Shown: in pieces, positions 39,126 through 48,915 of the stretch | How the letters are laid out: every line of letters starts with the position of its first letter | Numbering within the stretch: the stretch's first letter is position 1 | Assembly: GCA_001661245.1 (NCBI GenBank) | Contig: KV454011.1 | Location: forward strand, 828,956-892,955 | Origin: Pachysolen tannophilus NRRL Y-2460 | Lineage: Eukaryota > Ascomycota > Pichiomycetes > Alaninales > Pachysolenaceae | Length of the DNA: 64,000 nt | Reading direction: 5' to 3' | Position numbers and translations under genes: made by a program | Notes under the pieces: model-generated | What the model saw: the letters and a program-made list of their open reading frames with translations, nothing else | Told to the model about the DNA's origin: nothing | The model's database searches: none

Positions 39126-39797
39126 TTATTCTATTTCCTTTTGACAAGATATTAATCCTATAAACATTTTTAATAACCTCCATAAAAAATTTTTTTTATT
39201 TTTCCTAAAACTTTCAATAACATATTCATTCCCATTCCCATTCCCTTTCCCATTTTTATACCTATTAATTTCATTGATTTCATTAATTTCATTAATTTCA
39301 TTACCATTTCGATCTGCTATATTTCCAAGCCTTTTCCTATTTTTCAAGACGTTATCTCCAACCTTTAATCCTTTACGATGGTTACGGTAATGGTAATTAC
39401 GGTGATTACGTCGTTGATCATACAGTCGTTGATCATACAGGCCCTGCTGAAAGTTGTAATTGCCGCCATTATAAAGAAACTCTGCATTCTCAGTAGTTAA
39501 AGTCGAAGGCGGAGACAACGGTACTAAATACCTGTTCCCATGTTTTTGTGAAACATACATATTATTATTACTATTATTATTATGATGATCCAGATTGACA
39601 CTATTCGAAAGTGTATTAGAAACCTGATAAATCTTGATGTTTCGAAAATCGCCCTCGTTTGATGCATAATTGGAATAAAATCGATTAAAGTATTCCTTCC
39701 AATTAGTTAAAGTTTCATCCAACTCATAAATTGACGATGGATATTTTATAGTCGCATTATAATGATTCTTTTCATTTCTATTATTACCAATGTCCAT
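39126..39797 (-). CDS. Low-complexity protein at the ATC1 position, function unknown
   Basis: 223-residue protein that I do not recognise from sequence. It is rich in Asn, Arg and Tyr. Internal repeats include LYDQRLYDQRRNHRN (middle) and a four-fold NEI repeat near residue 180, encoded by the ATTTCATTA-type direct repeats at 39268-39300. A more ordered N-terminal part has LDETLTNWKEYFNRFYSNY. It follows PLP1 in convergent orientation, as ATC1/LIC4 (YDR184C) follows PLP1 (YDR183W) in S. cerevisiae. ATC1 is a fast-evolving nuclear protein, so orthology is a guess from position only. The start is the ATG at 39797; the frame upstream offers only TTG. Confidence 0.55.
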   Translation of the reverse strand: MDIGNNRNEKNHYNATIKYPSSIYELDETLTNWKEYFNRFYSNYASNEGDFRNIKIYQVSNTLSNSVNLDHHNNNSNNNMYVSQKHGNRYLVPLSPPSTLTTENAEFLYNGGNYNFQQGLYDQRLYDQRRNHRNYHYRNHRKGLKVGDNVLKNRKRLGNIADRNGNEINEINEINEINRYKNGKGNGNGNEYVIESFRKNKKNFLWRLLKMFIGLISCQKEIE

Positions 39798-40042
39798 CAA
39801 ACTATAAATGAAGAGCGCTACCGCCGGTTGTGTCTTTTTTGCAAAGTATTTGGTACTTTATTACTTATGCTTGTTAGTTAATGTTTCACGAGATAAGATT
39901 TAAAAGCAAAACAAAACAAATAAAAATAATTTAAAAAAGAAAAACAAAACAAAAAAAAAAAGTAAAATATAATTATGGTCGTGTGAAAGCTTATTAAATC
40001 CCCAATTAAGGCAACTACAGTTACAATGTTGTGGTGTTGTGG

Positions 40043-40053
40043 TGTTTGGGTGT
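40043..40053 (+). promoter_or_regulatory. Rap1-like site TGTTTGGGTGT
   Basis: One mismatch from the Rap1 core TGTATGGGTGT, 290 bp upstream of RPS31. Function is inferred from motif and target class. Confidence 0.45.
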
Positions 40054-40109
40054 AGTGTAACTATTAATTTTTTTTTTTTTTTTTTTCCTAAATTCTCGTT
40101 GCACAATTT

Positions 40110-40117
40110 TTAGGGTT
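40110..40117 (+). promoter_or_regulatory. Tbf1-like site TTAGGGTT
   Basis: Exact telomere-type TTAGGGTT, bound by Tbf1, 226 bp upstream of the RPS31 ATG. Tbf1 drives ribosomal-protein genes in several yeasts outside the Saccharomyces group. Confidence 0.5.
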
Positions 40118-40336
40118 AAACCCCTTTTCCACAATTTTTTTTTTTTTTATTTTCATTTTTTTTCACTTACAGTTGCAAGGTGGTGAGGGAAAAAAATTTT
40201 TTTTTTTTTTTTTTAAATTCATCAATTTGTATTTTTTTATTATATTATATTTTTTATATTTTTTTTAGTATCACCTAATTTTTGGCTAGAAAGAAGCACT
40301 ATATTAATATTGCAGACGAAACCGAAAGTTAGATAG

Positions 40337-40798
<462 letters not shown>

Positions 40799-41210
40799 GA
40801 GAAGAAACACTATAAATAGAGTTGTTTTTTTGCACTCTTCGGGGTCTCTTTTTTTTTGTTAGGGGATATTTATAATTAATATATATAAACTATCATATAT
40901 TTTTATACAACTAACTCGTAGATTGATTAATCATGATATAATCTTGTACTTTTCTGATCCTGTTGTCGATCCTGTTATCAGACAATTACCACTCCATTGG
41001 TGGTTTTAACTATATAAAACTGGAGCTCTGCCATTTTGCTCTTTCTCTCATTTGGCCCGTGTTTCCACGTGCAAATTAGTTTCCTATCAAAAACAGAGAA
41101 ACTAAAAAAAAACAAAAAAATTATTAAGAGAAATTATTCTCTTTGCTCTCTTAATAATACTTGAATTCATCATTTTTAGAGAGCGGGTTTTGTAAATTTG
41201 AATTAAGATT
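40799..41210. other. CYC3 promoter region
   Basis: 412 bp. It holds an inverted CCAAT (40996-41000), a TATA box TATATAAA (41011-41018) and a CACGTG (41066-41071). CCAAT near a haem-pathway gene suggests HAP control; this is inference. Confidence 0.5.
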
Positions 41211-42191
41211 ATGGGTTGGTTTTGGGCTGATGATGATACTAAACTGAATTTGGATATTGTAAGTATTAACTAAGGAGTTAGGTTGGGGGAAAAAGGAAGA
41301 AAGAAAAAAAAAATTTTTTTTGATTTTTAAATTTCCTTGGAATTAATTTCATACTAATATTTAATATTATACATATAGTCAAAGTGTCCAGTGAACCATC
41401 AATCTACGGCAGTGGCATCATGTCCTGTTGTACAACAACCAAAGGAGGTTGCAGCGGTTTGTCCGGTGAATCATGGTTTGAATAATAGTGATAATGACAC
41501 TTTTATAAATCCGTTGAACAATATGCCATTTTCTATATCATCTGAAAAATCTCCGGGACAAAAAATTAATTTACCAAAGGAAAGAACAATGTCATCAATA
41601 CCAAGGGGGCAATCCGATAATGAAGGAGTTTGGGAATACCCTTCACCGCAGCAGATGTTGAATGCGATGTTGAGAAAGGGTAAAGGAAGTGTTCCAGAAG
41701 AAGCTGTAGAATCAATGGTTGATGTACACAATTGGTTGAATGAAGCTGCATGGAGAGAAATTTTGGAATGGGAAAAACCACATTCTGATAAAACTCATAT
41801 TGAACCGAGATTGTTAAGATTCATTGGTAAGCCACATGAATTGTCACCTAGGGCTCGTTTATACCTTGGTCTTTCCAAACTTTTCCCAGATAGATTTAAT
41901 GAAAACCCTCCGTTTGATAGACACGATTGGACAGTATTAAGAGGTTCAAACGTACAGGATACTAATAACAACGAAACTGGAAACGGAGAAACTAAGAAAG
42001 TTTGGGAAGAAGTTAGGTATGTCATTGATTACTACGGTGGTCCTGATGATGAAGAAAGTGGTCTGCCAACTTTCTTCTTAGATGTTAGACCTGCCTTGGA
42101 TAGCTTTGTTAATTGTCAAGATAGGTTCTCTAGATGGTATGGCACGGTGGTCCAGCCAACCGTTGAAAAAGCTTTAGGAAAATGGGAATAA
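41211..42191 (+). CDS. CYC3: Cytochrome c haem lyase (holocytochrome c synthase)
   Basis: 286-residue intermembrane-space enzyme that attaches haem to apocytochrome c. Exon 1 (41211-41258) encodes [16 protein letters not shown]; exon 2 starts at 41379 with SKCPVNH. MGWFWAD is the exact start of S. cerevisiae Cyc3, confirming the model. Three Cys-Pro haem-binding motifs follow (KCPV, SCPV, VCPV). The catalytic core has [36 protein letters not shown] and the [10 protein letters not shown] block with DYYGGPDD and DVRPALDS. These features point to CYC3 rather than CYT2, the cytochrome c1 lyase. Confidence 0.95.
41259..41378 (+). other. Spliceosomal intron of CYC3
   Basis: 120 nt, with donor GTAAGT, a variant branch site TACTAAT at 41352-41358 and acceptor TAG. 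Phase 0. Confidence 0.9.
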
Positions 42192-42626
42192 ATGATTATT
42201 CTTTTTTTTCTAGTTTTTTTTTTTTTCTTTTGACTTACAGTTTGGTTTGATCTGACTTTCACCTTTTTCCTTATATGGTGTTCTTGATTTAGTGTTTTAC
42301 GGGATTTTTCTTAAACGAAACCTGGAATGGTTTGTACATAAATGTTTCATTAATTTTTATTTTTTTATTTTTGTTTTCACTTAATTTATTAACTTATTAT
42401 TATATTATTTTCAGTCATAATCATCATATCTTTTATTTTTTTTTTTTAGTTTTTGAATTTATTAGTATTTATTGAAAATTAAATAACCTAACAGATTACA
42501 TTTCCTTTTCTAAATGATAAACGTTTTGATTCTACGTATTCGTATCTTGTTTCTAACGAAAAATAAATAAATAAATAGATAAATAAATAAATGAATAAAT
42601 AAATAAATACTTGATGTCCGGCTACT
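42192..42626. other. Convergent 3' intergenic region with tetranucleotide repeat
   Basis: 435 bp between CYC3 and the convergent membrane-protein gene. T-rich tracts and an AAAT-type tetranucleotide repeat at 42560-42609 are the only features. Confidence 0.5.
42560..42609. repeat. (AAAT)12-type microsatellite, imperfect
   Basis: About twelve tandem copies of AAAT with two single-base variants (GATA, GAAT), ending 18 bp beyond the stop codon of the leftward gene. Confidence 0.85.
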
Positions 42627-44108
42627 TTACGGAAACAATATTCTTCCAAAATTGCCAAAGTAATGGTATAACACAACATCTCTTAACTTTTCTCTCTTTA
42701 ATCTGGCGTCATTTTGATATGGAATATTGATTTCTTTATATTTTTCATAGAAAGTTTTGGCATTTTCCAAATCACCCAATTTCTCATACATGCGATATAG
42801 ATTTTTAAAACAATTCTTGCTGATCTTTGCACTATTATAATTGTCTTTAGAACTAATTAATGATTCGTAACATGATTCTTGTGAAAATTTGATAGCATCA
42901 GTAAATAATTTTTTAGACCATAGGATTTCTGCAATATTTGATTTTAACAATGGGATTTTTTCATTCTTTAACAGATTTAATTCAGATTCTCTTTTAAAAT
43001 CTTGTGATGATGATTTCAAACTTAAAAGCTTGTCTTCTTTGAACTGAAGTGATCTTAATACTGATAACAAAATTGATAGTGATTTGTTGATATCCTTCTT
43101 TGAGTCTATATAGAAAAGTGACAAATCTAATAATGAAGACAAAAGATTATCAGAAATCATTGTATTTTTCGGAACAACACCAAATTCATCTTTTTCAAAC
43201 TGCAAATGTTCTTTGTCAATTAATAACTTAACTGCATTAATATAATATGCTTCAATTTTTTCATAAATTTTCTTTTCATCTTTAAAAAATTTTCCAGAAT
43301 CAACTTGAGATTCCATAATTGAAGCCAATGTTCTCAATGCATTATTCTTCAAATTATAAGACCCAATATCATGAACTTTAGGATTTCCTTCAAATTCTTT
43401 TATTATGTCCAACGTTTGATTAATAATAAATTCAGTTTCCTGATCATTGCCATGAGTTAAAGCATATCTCAACAACAAATCACAATATCCTCCAACAAAT
43501 CTCAAATCATTTTTGCTTTTTAAAGTCTTCATAGGTAAAATTATAAAATCATTACTTTTCTCGTCGTATTTCAGTATTTGCTCTTGATCTGATAAATTTT
43601 TTAATGCTTTTAAATATTCTTTATTTGCAGCTTTCATATCTTTATTCACTTCTTCTTTGATCAAACCTTCTCTAATATTAAATCTAGACCATATATTGAA
43701 AGAGCTCGGTATATCTTGAATCGATTGTAAATACCTTACAGAAAGAAAGAAAAAAAGTACATTGAATAAAAAATTGGCAACAATGTAAACCAAGAAAACA
43801 ATAAGTAATCTTCTTCTAAAAGTACCGCCTTTCCTATTTTTCATTGTCACACCCAATTCCTTAATATTAGTAATAACTTTCCAAGGAGCTGCATTTCTTC
43901 TTTGAATGTGGTTAATACCTATCGATGGTGAATATAAAGATTTCCTATATTTCGTAATTACATCTTTATTCGAATGTATATGGTGAAAGCCTCTAGTGAA
44001 AAACAAGACATTTAATGGTTTATTATATAGGAGAAATGTCTTTGCAACAATTGAACCCTTATTACCGTTCTTGAAACTCAATAACCTTAAGCCTAACCTC
44101 ATCATCAT
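42627..44108 (-). CDS. Mitochondrial inner-membrane TPR-like protein, possibly MGR3-like
   Basis: 493-residue protein. The N-terminus is basic, free of acidic residues and rich in Arg, Ser and Leu (MMMRLGLRLLSFKNGNKG), like a mitochondrial presequence. One strong membrane helix (about residues 103-125, LLIVFLVYIVANFLFNVLF) follows, then a soluble helical region. ANKEYLKALKNL after the membrane segment and the tail LYRMYEKLGDLENAKTFYEKY have TPR character. This layout resembles S. cerevisiae Mgr3/YKL133C, adaptors of the i-AAA protease, but sequence similarity is too weak to assign orthology. Other mitochondrial TPR proteins remain possible. Confidence 0.6.
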   Translation of the reverse strand: MMMRLGLRLLSFKNGNKGSIVAKTFLLYNKPLNVLFFTRGFHHIHSNKDVITKYRKSLYSPSIGINHIQRRNAAPWKVITNIKELGVTMKNRKGGTFRRRLLIVFLVYIVANFLFNVLFFFLSVRYLQSIQDIPSSFNIWSRFNIREGLIKEEVNKDMKAANKEYLKALKNLSDQEQILKYDEKSNDFIILPMKTLKSKNDLRFVGGYCDLLLRYALTHGNDQETEFIINQTLDIIKEFEGNPKVHDIGSYNLKNNALRTLASIMESQVDSGKFFKDEKKIYEKIEAYYINAVKLLIDKEHLQFEKDEFGVVPKNTMISDNLLSSLLDLSLFYIDSKKDINKSLSILLSVLRSLQFKEDKLLSLKSSSQDFKRESELNLLKNEKIPLLKSNIAEILWSKKLFTDAIKFSQESCYESLISSKDNYNSAKISKNCFKNLYRMYEKLGDLENAKTFYEKYKEINIPYQNDARLKREKLRDVVLYHYFGNFGRILFP

Positions 44109-44277
44109 TGGCGTTGGAGTTTTTTCTCCCCCAATAATATATATGTTAGTTTTTGATTTTACTTGATAAATAAATAATTTTGTGGTTTTGTATTTTCTTT
44201 TTTTTTATTTTTATTTTGACTTTTTTACAGCTTCTTTTTTGCTCACATTAAAGCTATCAAATGATTTTTATCAAGTA

Positions 44278-45399
44278 ATGAATAGGCTTACACAGTACAA
44301 GAGAAAGAGAAGCAAGGATAATGATAAGAAACAGGGCATCAAGAGTAGTAAGAATTCTTTAATGATTTACAAGATTATTTCGTGGTTTGTGTTTAATCCA
44401 CAATCGAATACCGATTTAAAAACCATTAATAGAGATCGAGATTTGCGTAATTATCAAGTCTTTAGCAATTCGAGATATTTATTCTTTTTTGGAGGAAGGT
44501 TAAGGACATTAACGAACACTAAAAGATTTAGCATTTTCACTTTTATAATAATACTCTTGCCACTCATATTGTATTTGATATTTGAATCGAGTTGGTTATG
44601 GCATCATGTTTCCCCAGCTTTAGTTATATTATTCATCTATACATGGTTTTTATGTTTTATGAATTTCCTCATGGCAGCTGCTACGGACCCTGGAATATTA
44701 CCAAAGAATATTCATATTACAGATGATTCAAGACAATTACCTATAGAATATTTCAATATTATATCTCTTCCTGGTTATTTGAAGAATAATAGTGTGGAGA
44801 TTAAATATTGTAATACATGTCATATTTGGAGACTTCCAAGAACATCACATTGTGCAACCTGCAATTCTTGTATAATGTTTCATGATCATCATTGTATGTG
44901 GTTAGATAATTGTGTCGGGCAAAGGAATTATAGATATTTCTTAAATTTTTTAATATTTGCTTGTATATCAGTGATATATTTGATTATAACTTCATTTTAC
45001 CATCTTTTCAAATACGACCAATTCTTACCAATACGAGAAGTTATGAAACATATACCAATGACATTATTTTTAGCAATATACAGTTGTTTAGCCATTATGT
45101 ATCCACTGTTATTATTAACATGTCAGCTTTTCCTTACAATGAATTTAATGACTACAAGAGAATACTTTCATATACTTAATTCTTCACCTAATGAATTGAA
45201 AGGAAACAATTTTATTTCAAAAGTATGGAATACCAATAGTTTTAATTCTAAAAACATATTTACCAATTTGGTGATTCAATTCTGTCGTCCAAGAGGTTTA
45301 TCACTAGTTAGATTACAAGATCGGTATATTAATGGAGATAGCCGGTTTGAGAATTTGAACAATGATAAAGATAGTGATTTTGGTAAATATCAAATTTAA
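44278..45399 (+). CDS. ERF2: Ras palmitoyltransferase catalytic subunit ERF2
   Basis: 373-residue ER membrane DHHC acyltransferase that, with Shr5, palmitoylates Ras. The signature YLFFGGRLRT (about residue 60) is characteristic of Erf2. Two membrane helices, the cysteine-rich domain (CNTCHIWRLPRTSHCATCNSC) with D203-H-H-C206, and two further helices follow. TTRE occurs after the fourth helix as in S. cerevisiae. I start at the ATG 44278. The frame is open further upstream but is only T-rich and starts with GTG. Confidence 0.92.
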   Translation: MNRLTQYKRKRSKDNDKKQGIKSSKNSLMIYKIISWFVFNPQSNTDLKTINRDRDLRNYQVFSNSRYLFFFGGRLRTLTNTKRFSIFTFIIILLPLILYLIFESSWLWHHVSPALVILFIYTWFLCFMNFLMAAATDPGILPKNIHITDDSRQLPIEYFNIISLPGYLKNNSVEIKYCNTCHIWRLPRTSHCATCNSCIMFHDHHCMWLDNCVGQRNYRYFLNFLIFACISVIYLIITSFYHLFKYDQFLPIREVMKHIPMTLFLAIYSCLAIMYPLLLLTCQLFLTMNLMTTREYFHILNSSPNELKGNNFISKVWNTNSFNSKNIFTNLVIQFCRPRGLSLVRLQDRYINGDSRFENLNNDKDSDFGKYQI

Positions 45400-45798
45400 T
45401 AACCTTTATGTATTATTATTATTCAAATTAAAAAAAAAAAGAATTATAAACCTTATTAGGAATTTAATAGAATACTTTTTGATTTAATTGCTAAATGTTG
45501 ATTTTCTATGTTTTTGTAGTCCTTTCCATTATCCTGATAGAACAGGAAAGATTATTCTTGCAGCAAGTAAAACAGGTATAGGCTTTACATGCTCCGATAC
45601 CTTCTAGAAGAGCAAGTTTAACAAGCAAGGGTTAAACATCACTCAATAATATAACTATATAGATATATAAATATATAAATATATCAATATATAAATAAAT
45701 GGTCAGGACCCTGAAAATCGTCATACCTTATCGTATTAAATCAATAGAGACATACTAGTAGATCAGTATTTTTTTTACAAAAAAAAAAAAAAAAGAGT
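45400..45798. other. Intergenic region upstream of the YMR090W-like gene
   Basis: About 400 bp with ATATAAAT repeats (45655-45700) and a long A-run (45779-45794). No ATG in frame with the following gene and no canonical GTAAGT donor is visible. Confidence 0.5.
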
Positions 45799-46476
45799 TT
45801 AACAAAAGTTGCAATTATTGGAGCTAATGGTAAGGTCGGTAGATTGCTAACTACAAAGTTGAAAAGTTTGAAAACTGAATTTGAGCCATTAGCAATTGTA
45901 AGAAATGACTCCCAAGCATCTCATTTTGAGAAATTGGGGATCAATTGTACAGTTATAAGTCTTGAAGATACTGTTGAAAATTTGTCAAAGGCTCTCAAAG
46001 GTTGTAATGCAGTAGTATTCACTGCTGGTGCTGGAGGCGGAAGTTTGGAAAGAACATTCAGTATTGACCTCGATGGTGCTGTCAAGATTATTGAAGTTTG
46101 TCAGAAAAATAAAATTGAACGGTTTATCATGGTTAGCGCCATTAGAGCAGATGAAAGAGATTTTTGGTATAATTCATCGTTGAGATCATATTACATTGCT
46201 AAAAAATACGCTGATAGTGAGTTGCGGAAATCTGGTTTGAAATATACGATATTGCAACCTGGTTATTTAAAAGATGGTAAAGGTTCAGGAAAAGTTGCAG
46301 AGATACAAAAAGCTCTTTCTGCTGAAAAATTTGAGGACACTCAGTTTATTTACAGAGACGATGTTGCTCAAGCCATTGTACTGAGCTTAAAGAATAATAG
46401 GACCATTGGTAAGACAATTCCACTTATCAATGGTGATATCCCAATTGATGAATTCTTGGACACTATAGTTGTCTAA
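45799..46476 (+). CDS. YMR090W-like NAD(P)-binding atypical SDR protein, start unresolved
   Basis: Predicted soluble NAD(P)-binding protein of the NmrA-like/atypical SDR type. The frame encodes LTKVAIIGANGKVGRLL, with Rossmann motif GANGKVG; S. cerevisiae YMR090W has MKKVAIVGANGRVGRLL. Further matches are VFTAGAGGGSLERTFSIDLDG, RDFWY, YYIAKKYADSELRKSGLKYTILQPG. The coding region is intact to the stop at 46476, yet there is no ATG upstream in frame: the frame runs back through the A-run to a TAG at 45745 without one. The first internal ATG (about 46128) would remove the cofactor-binding fold. A non-ATG start, an unusual intron, an assembly error or early decay could explain it. The given left end is where homology begins. 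The cellular role of YMR090W is unknown. Confidence 0.7.
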   Translation, partial: LTKVAIIGANGKVGRLLTTKLKSLKTEFEPLAIVRNDSQASHFEKLGINCTVISLEDTVENLSKALKGCNAVVFTAGAGGGSLERTFSIDLDGAVKIIEVCQKNKIERFIMVSAIRADERDFWYNSSLRSYYIAKKYADSELRKSGLKYTILQPGYLKDGKGSGKVAEIQKALSAEKFEDTQFIYRDDVAQAIVLSLKNNRTIGKTIPLINGDIPIDEFLDTIVV

Positions 46477-46656
46477 ATTCGTATATCAGTTTGAAATTTG
46501 AAACTATTTTGCATTTTAAGTATATTAGCTTTTCCTTTATACAACATTTATTGAACTATTTAAAAAAAAAAAAAATAAAAATTATGTCAATAAAATAGAA
46601 TGAAATGTAGATCATCTTTCTTTTTATTTTTTTTTCTTTTTTGTATTTATATATAA

Positions 46657-47367
46657 ATGCCTCTGACTAAACCTTTTAAGGTTTCTAAACCTGTGAAAAA
46701 AGCTAATAGCTCTTCTGGTTCTGGTAATGATGCTTCTAAGAGTATAACGTCGTTAAAAATTGATGAAATTAGTCAAACGAAACCGATTCCTAAAAAAAGT
46801 GCTGCATATGAATCGGATCCAAATACAAATCAACGGTACTGGTTAATCAAATCCGAGCCACTTTCAAGAATAGACCCAAAAACTGGTAAAGATGTTGCAT
46901 TCCCATTATCTTCGTTACTTAAATTAGATAAAGAACTGTGGGATGGTGTTAGAAATTTTGAAGCTAGAAATAATATGTTAAATATGGCCAAAGGTGATAT
47001 ATGTCTTTTTTACCATTCCAATTGTCCTACACCAGGAATTGTTGGTCTCGTAGAAGTTGTATGTGAAGCTCATCTGGATTTATTACAATTTGACCCAAAA
47101 AGCAATTATTTTGACTCAAAGAGTACAATAGATAATCCAAAGTGGTGGTGTATCGATGTTTCTTTCAAAAGAAGATTTAGGCATAAAGTATCTTTAGAAA
47201 AAATTAAAAGTAACCTGAAATTATCAGAATTCATGTTGGTGAAAAGAGGAAGGTTAAGTGTTATCCCCGTCAGAGTTGAAGAATTCAAAGAAATATTAAA
47301 GATGGAATCTGATGGTGATATAGAAGAAGATATTGATTGTGAAATAGATAAAAAGTTTATTAAATAA
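46657..47367 (+). CDS. EVE-domain protein, THYN1/Thy28 type
   Basis: 236-residue protein. After a Lys/Ser-rich, disordered N-terminus (about residues 1-58) comes a complete EVE domain: YWLIKSEP, LWDGVRNFEARNNM, KGDICLFYHSN, PGIVGLVEV, and WWCIDVSFKRRF. EVE is structurally related to PUA and YTH and is thought to bind modified bases such as oxidised 5-methylcytosine in DNA. THYN1-type proteins occur in many bacteria, animals and fungi but, as far as I recall, not in S. cerevisiae. The Lys-rich N-terminus suggests nuclear location. The exact substrate is unknown. Confidence 0.88.
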   Translation: MPLTKPFKVSKPVKKANSSSGSGNDASKSITSLKIDEISQTKPIPKKSAAYESDPNTNQRYWLIKSEPLSRIDPKTGKDVAFPLSSLLKLDKELWDGVRNFEARNNMLNMAKGDICLFYHSNCPTPGIVGLVEVVCEAHLDLLQFDPKSNYFDSKSTIDNPKWWCIDVSFKRRFRHKVSLEKIKSNLKLSEFMLVKRGRLSVIPVRVEEFKEILKMESDGDIEEDIDCEIDKKFIK

Positions 47368-47729
47368 GTTTGGGCAGCTTTCTTTTCCCTATTAGGAAGT
47401 TCGTCAGATTTCGCTCTACTTTCAATATTTTTGCTATATTATTATTATCTTTAGTACCCATTTATACCGCTTGTAATGACTGAATTATTTTAAATGGTTT
47501 TCATTAGAGCTACAAATATTGATTTCTTCTTCGATATGCAAATAAATTGATATGATTGTAGTAAGTATATAAGTAATGGAATATATACGAAAAAAAATAT
47601 TGTAAAAAAATGAGATTTAAAAAGAATGAAAAAAAAAATGCAGAACAACGTCAAAACCTGAAAAAAAAAGCCCATTAGACACACTGTAAAAAAAAATTGT
47701 TAAATAATAAAAATGGAAAAATGAAAAGT
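47368..47729. other. Convergent 3' intergenic region
   Basis: 362 bp of A/T-rich 3' flank shared by the EVE gene and UPS2. No gene or repeat of note. Confidence 0.5.
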
Positions 47730-48446
47730 TTAATTACCAAAAAATTGGTGTTTAATTTTTTCCTTTGTCTTATAGAGTAAGGACGAAGTATCAGTAATAC
47801 CTGTTTTTAAAGATTCTCCAACTTCGCTTATAGCCACACTAGCCTTATCGGAATAGCCATCTATAATCTTTCCACTCAGTTTGAGTTTTTCTGAATACTC
47901 ATCGATTAATTTCCCACTTTTATTTAAATTCTCACTAAATATTTTCAATACAGATTCAAATCCTTGTTTCCCTAATTTAGCATTCGAATCAAATCTTTCA
48001 ATCGACCATTCTTCAATCTTATCAGTAAGTCTTTGAAAAGTGGAATAAGCTTTTATCTCAGCACATTGCTCAAATGTGGTCTTGCTGAATGGAGACTCAT
48101 TATCCGGTACATACTTGACAACTTCATAAACAGATAATATATTGTTCATGGTCATATTACAAGACCTCATTGTTAAAGTTTGGTTCACCGGATCAACCTC
48201 ACTAACCTCTCTCACATAAGACCTTATTTGTCCTCCCACCATAAGAGCAATCCATTTTGGAATTTTCTGCTCACAAGTAATCAATCTCTCAGATCTTAAG
48301 ATTCCTGTAATTGGATGAACTTCTCTTCTCAAGACATCTACAGCCACAACATGAGTAGATTTTTCATTAGGATATTTTCTCCAGTTAGCAGCCGTAACCT
48401 GACTCCACGGATAATTAAAAGAGCAACTAGATTCAAATAACTTCAT
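47730..48446 (-). CDS. UPS2: Mitochondrial phospholipid transfer protein UPS2 (PRELI family)
   Basis: 238-residue PRELI/MSF1 protein of the mitochondrial intermembrane space. With Mdm35, Ups2 carries phosphatidylserine to the inner membrane for conversion to phosphatidylethanolamine. The start MKLFESSCSFNYPW and the QVTAANWRKYPNE, VVAVDVLRRE and LTMRSCNMTM blocks match S. cerevisiae Ups2 closely. The PRELI domain covers about residues 1-175. The C-terminal tail has a short internal repeat (GKLIDEYSEKLKLS/GKIIDGYSDK). S. cerevisiae has the ohnologues UPS2 (YLR168C, near RPS31) and UPS3 (YDR185C, near PLP1). One copy here fits a non-duplicated genome. Confidence 0.92.
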   Translation of the reverse strand: MKLFESSCSFNYPWSQVTAANWRKYPNEKSTHVVAVDVLRREVHPITGILRSERLITCEQKIPKWIALMVGGQIRSYVREVSEVDPVNQTLTMRSCNMTMNNILSVYEVVKYVPDNESPFSKTTFEQCAEIKAYSTFQRLTDKIEEWSIERFDSNAKLGKQGFESVLKIFSENLNKSGKLIDEYSEKLKLSGKIIDGYSDKASVAISEVGESLKTGITDTSSLLYKTKEKIKHQFFGN

Positions 48447-48915
48447 GGCTAAAACAACTATTTTTTCCTTTTTTCAACCTAAAATCTAACCCAATCACTT
48501 TTTTTTTGAAATTGAAATAAATTAAAATAAAGAGAAATGAAAAAAAAAAAAAAAAAGGTAAAATAAAATTTATTTCTTTCTTTTTTTTTTCCACTGAAAT
48601 CTTATCTCTCTCTTTCTCTCTCTTTATTTTCCGTGTGGAAAAAAGAGAAATTTTCGGAAAAATTCTTTATGTCCTGAACGGTGATTTTTGTAGTGTTGTA
48701 CACTATGTTGAGAATTTGGGACATAAAGTGTCGAAGAGTTATTGGGCTATTTAGCTTTTATTAGACTTCAAATTGAAAATTGAAAAAAGGTGGGTAGAAT
48801 ATATATTAGATACCTAAGAGGCGAGTTGTGTGTTAGTATTGGAAGGCTTAAGGTAATTTAATTTAATTTTTAAAAGAGATCAAATAAAAAAAAAGTTTTA
48901 TTTACAGTTGTGACT
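48447..48915. other. Divergent promoter of UPS2 and SPE4
   Basis: 469 bp with an A18 run (48540-48556), a TCTC-rich stretch (48604-48624) and an A-rich leader before SPE4. No gene seen. Confidence 0.45.

Noticed and set aside
44182-44277. N-terminal extension of ERF2
   Set aside because: No ATG in this part, only a GTG and T-rich DNA; the ATG at 44278 gives the normal family length.
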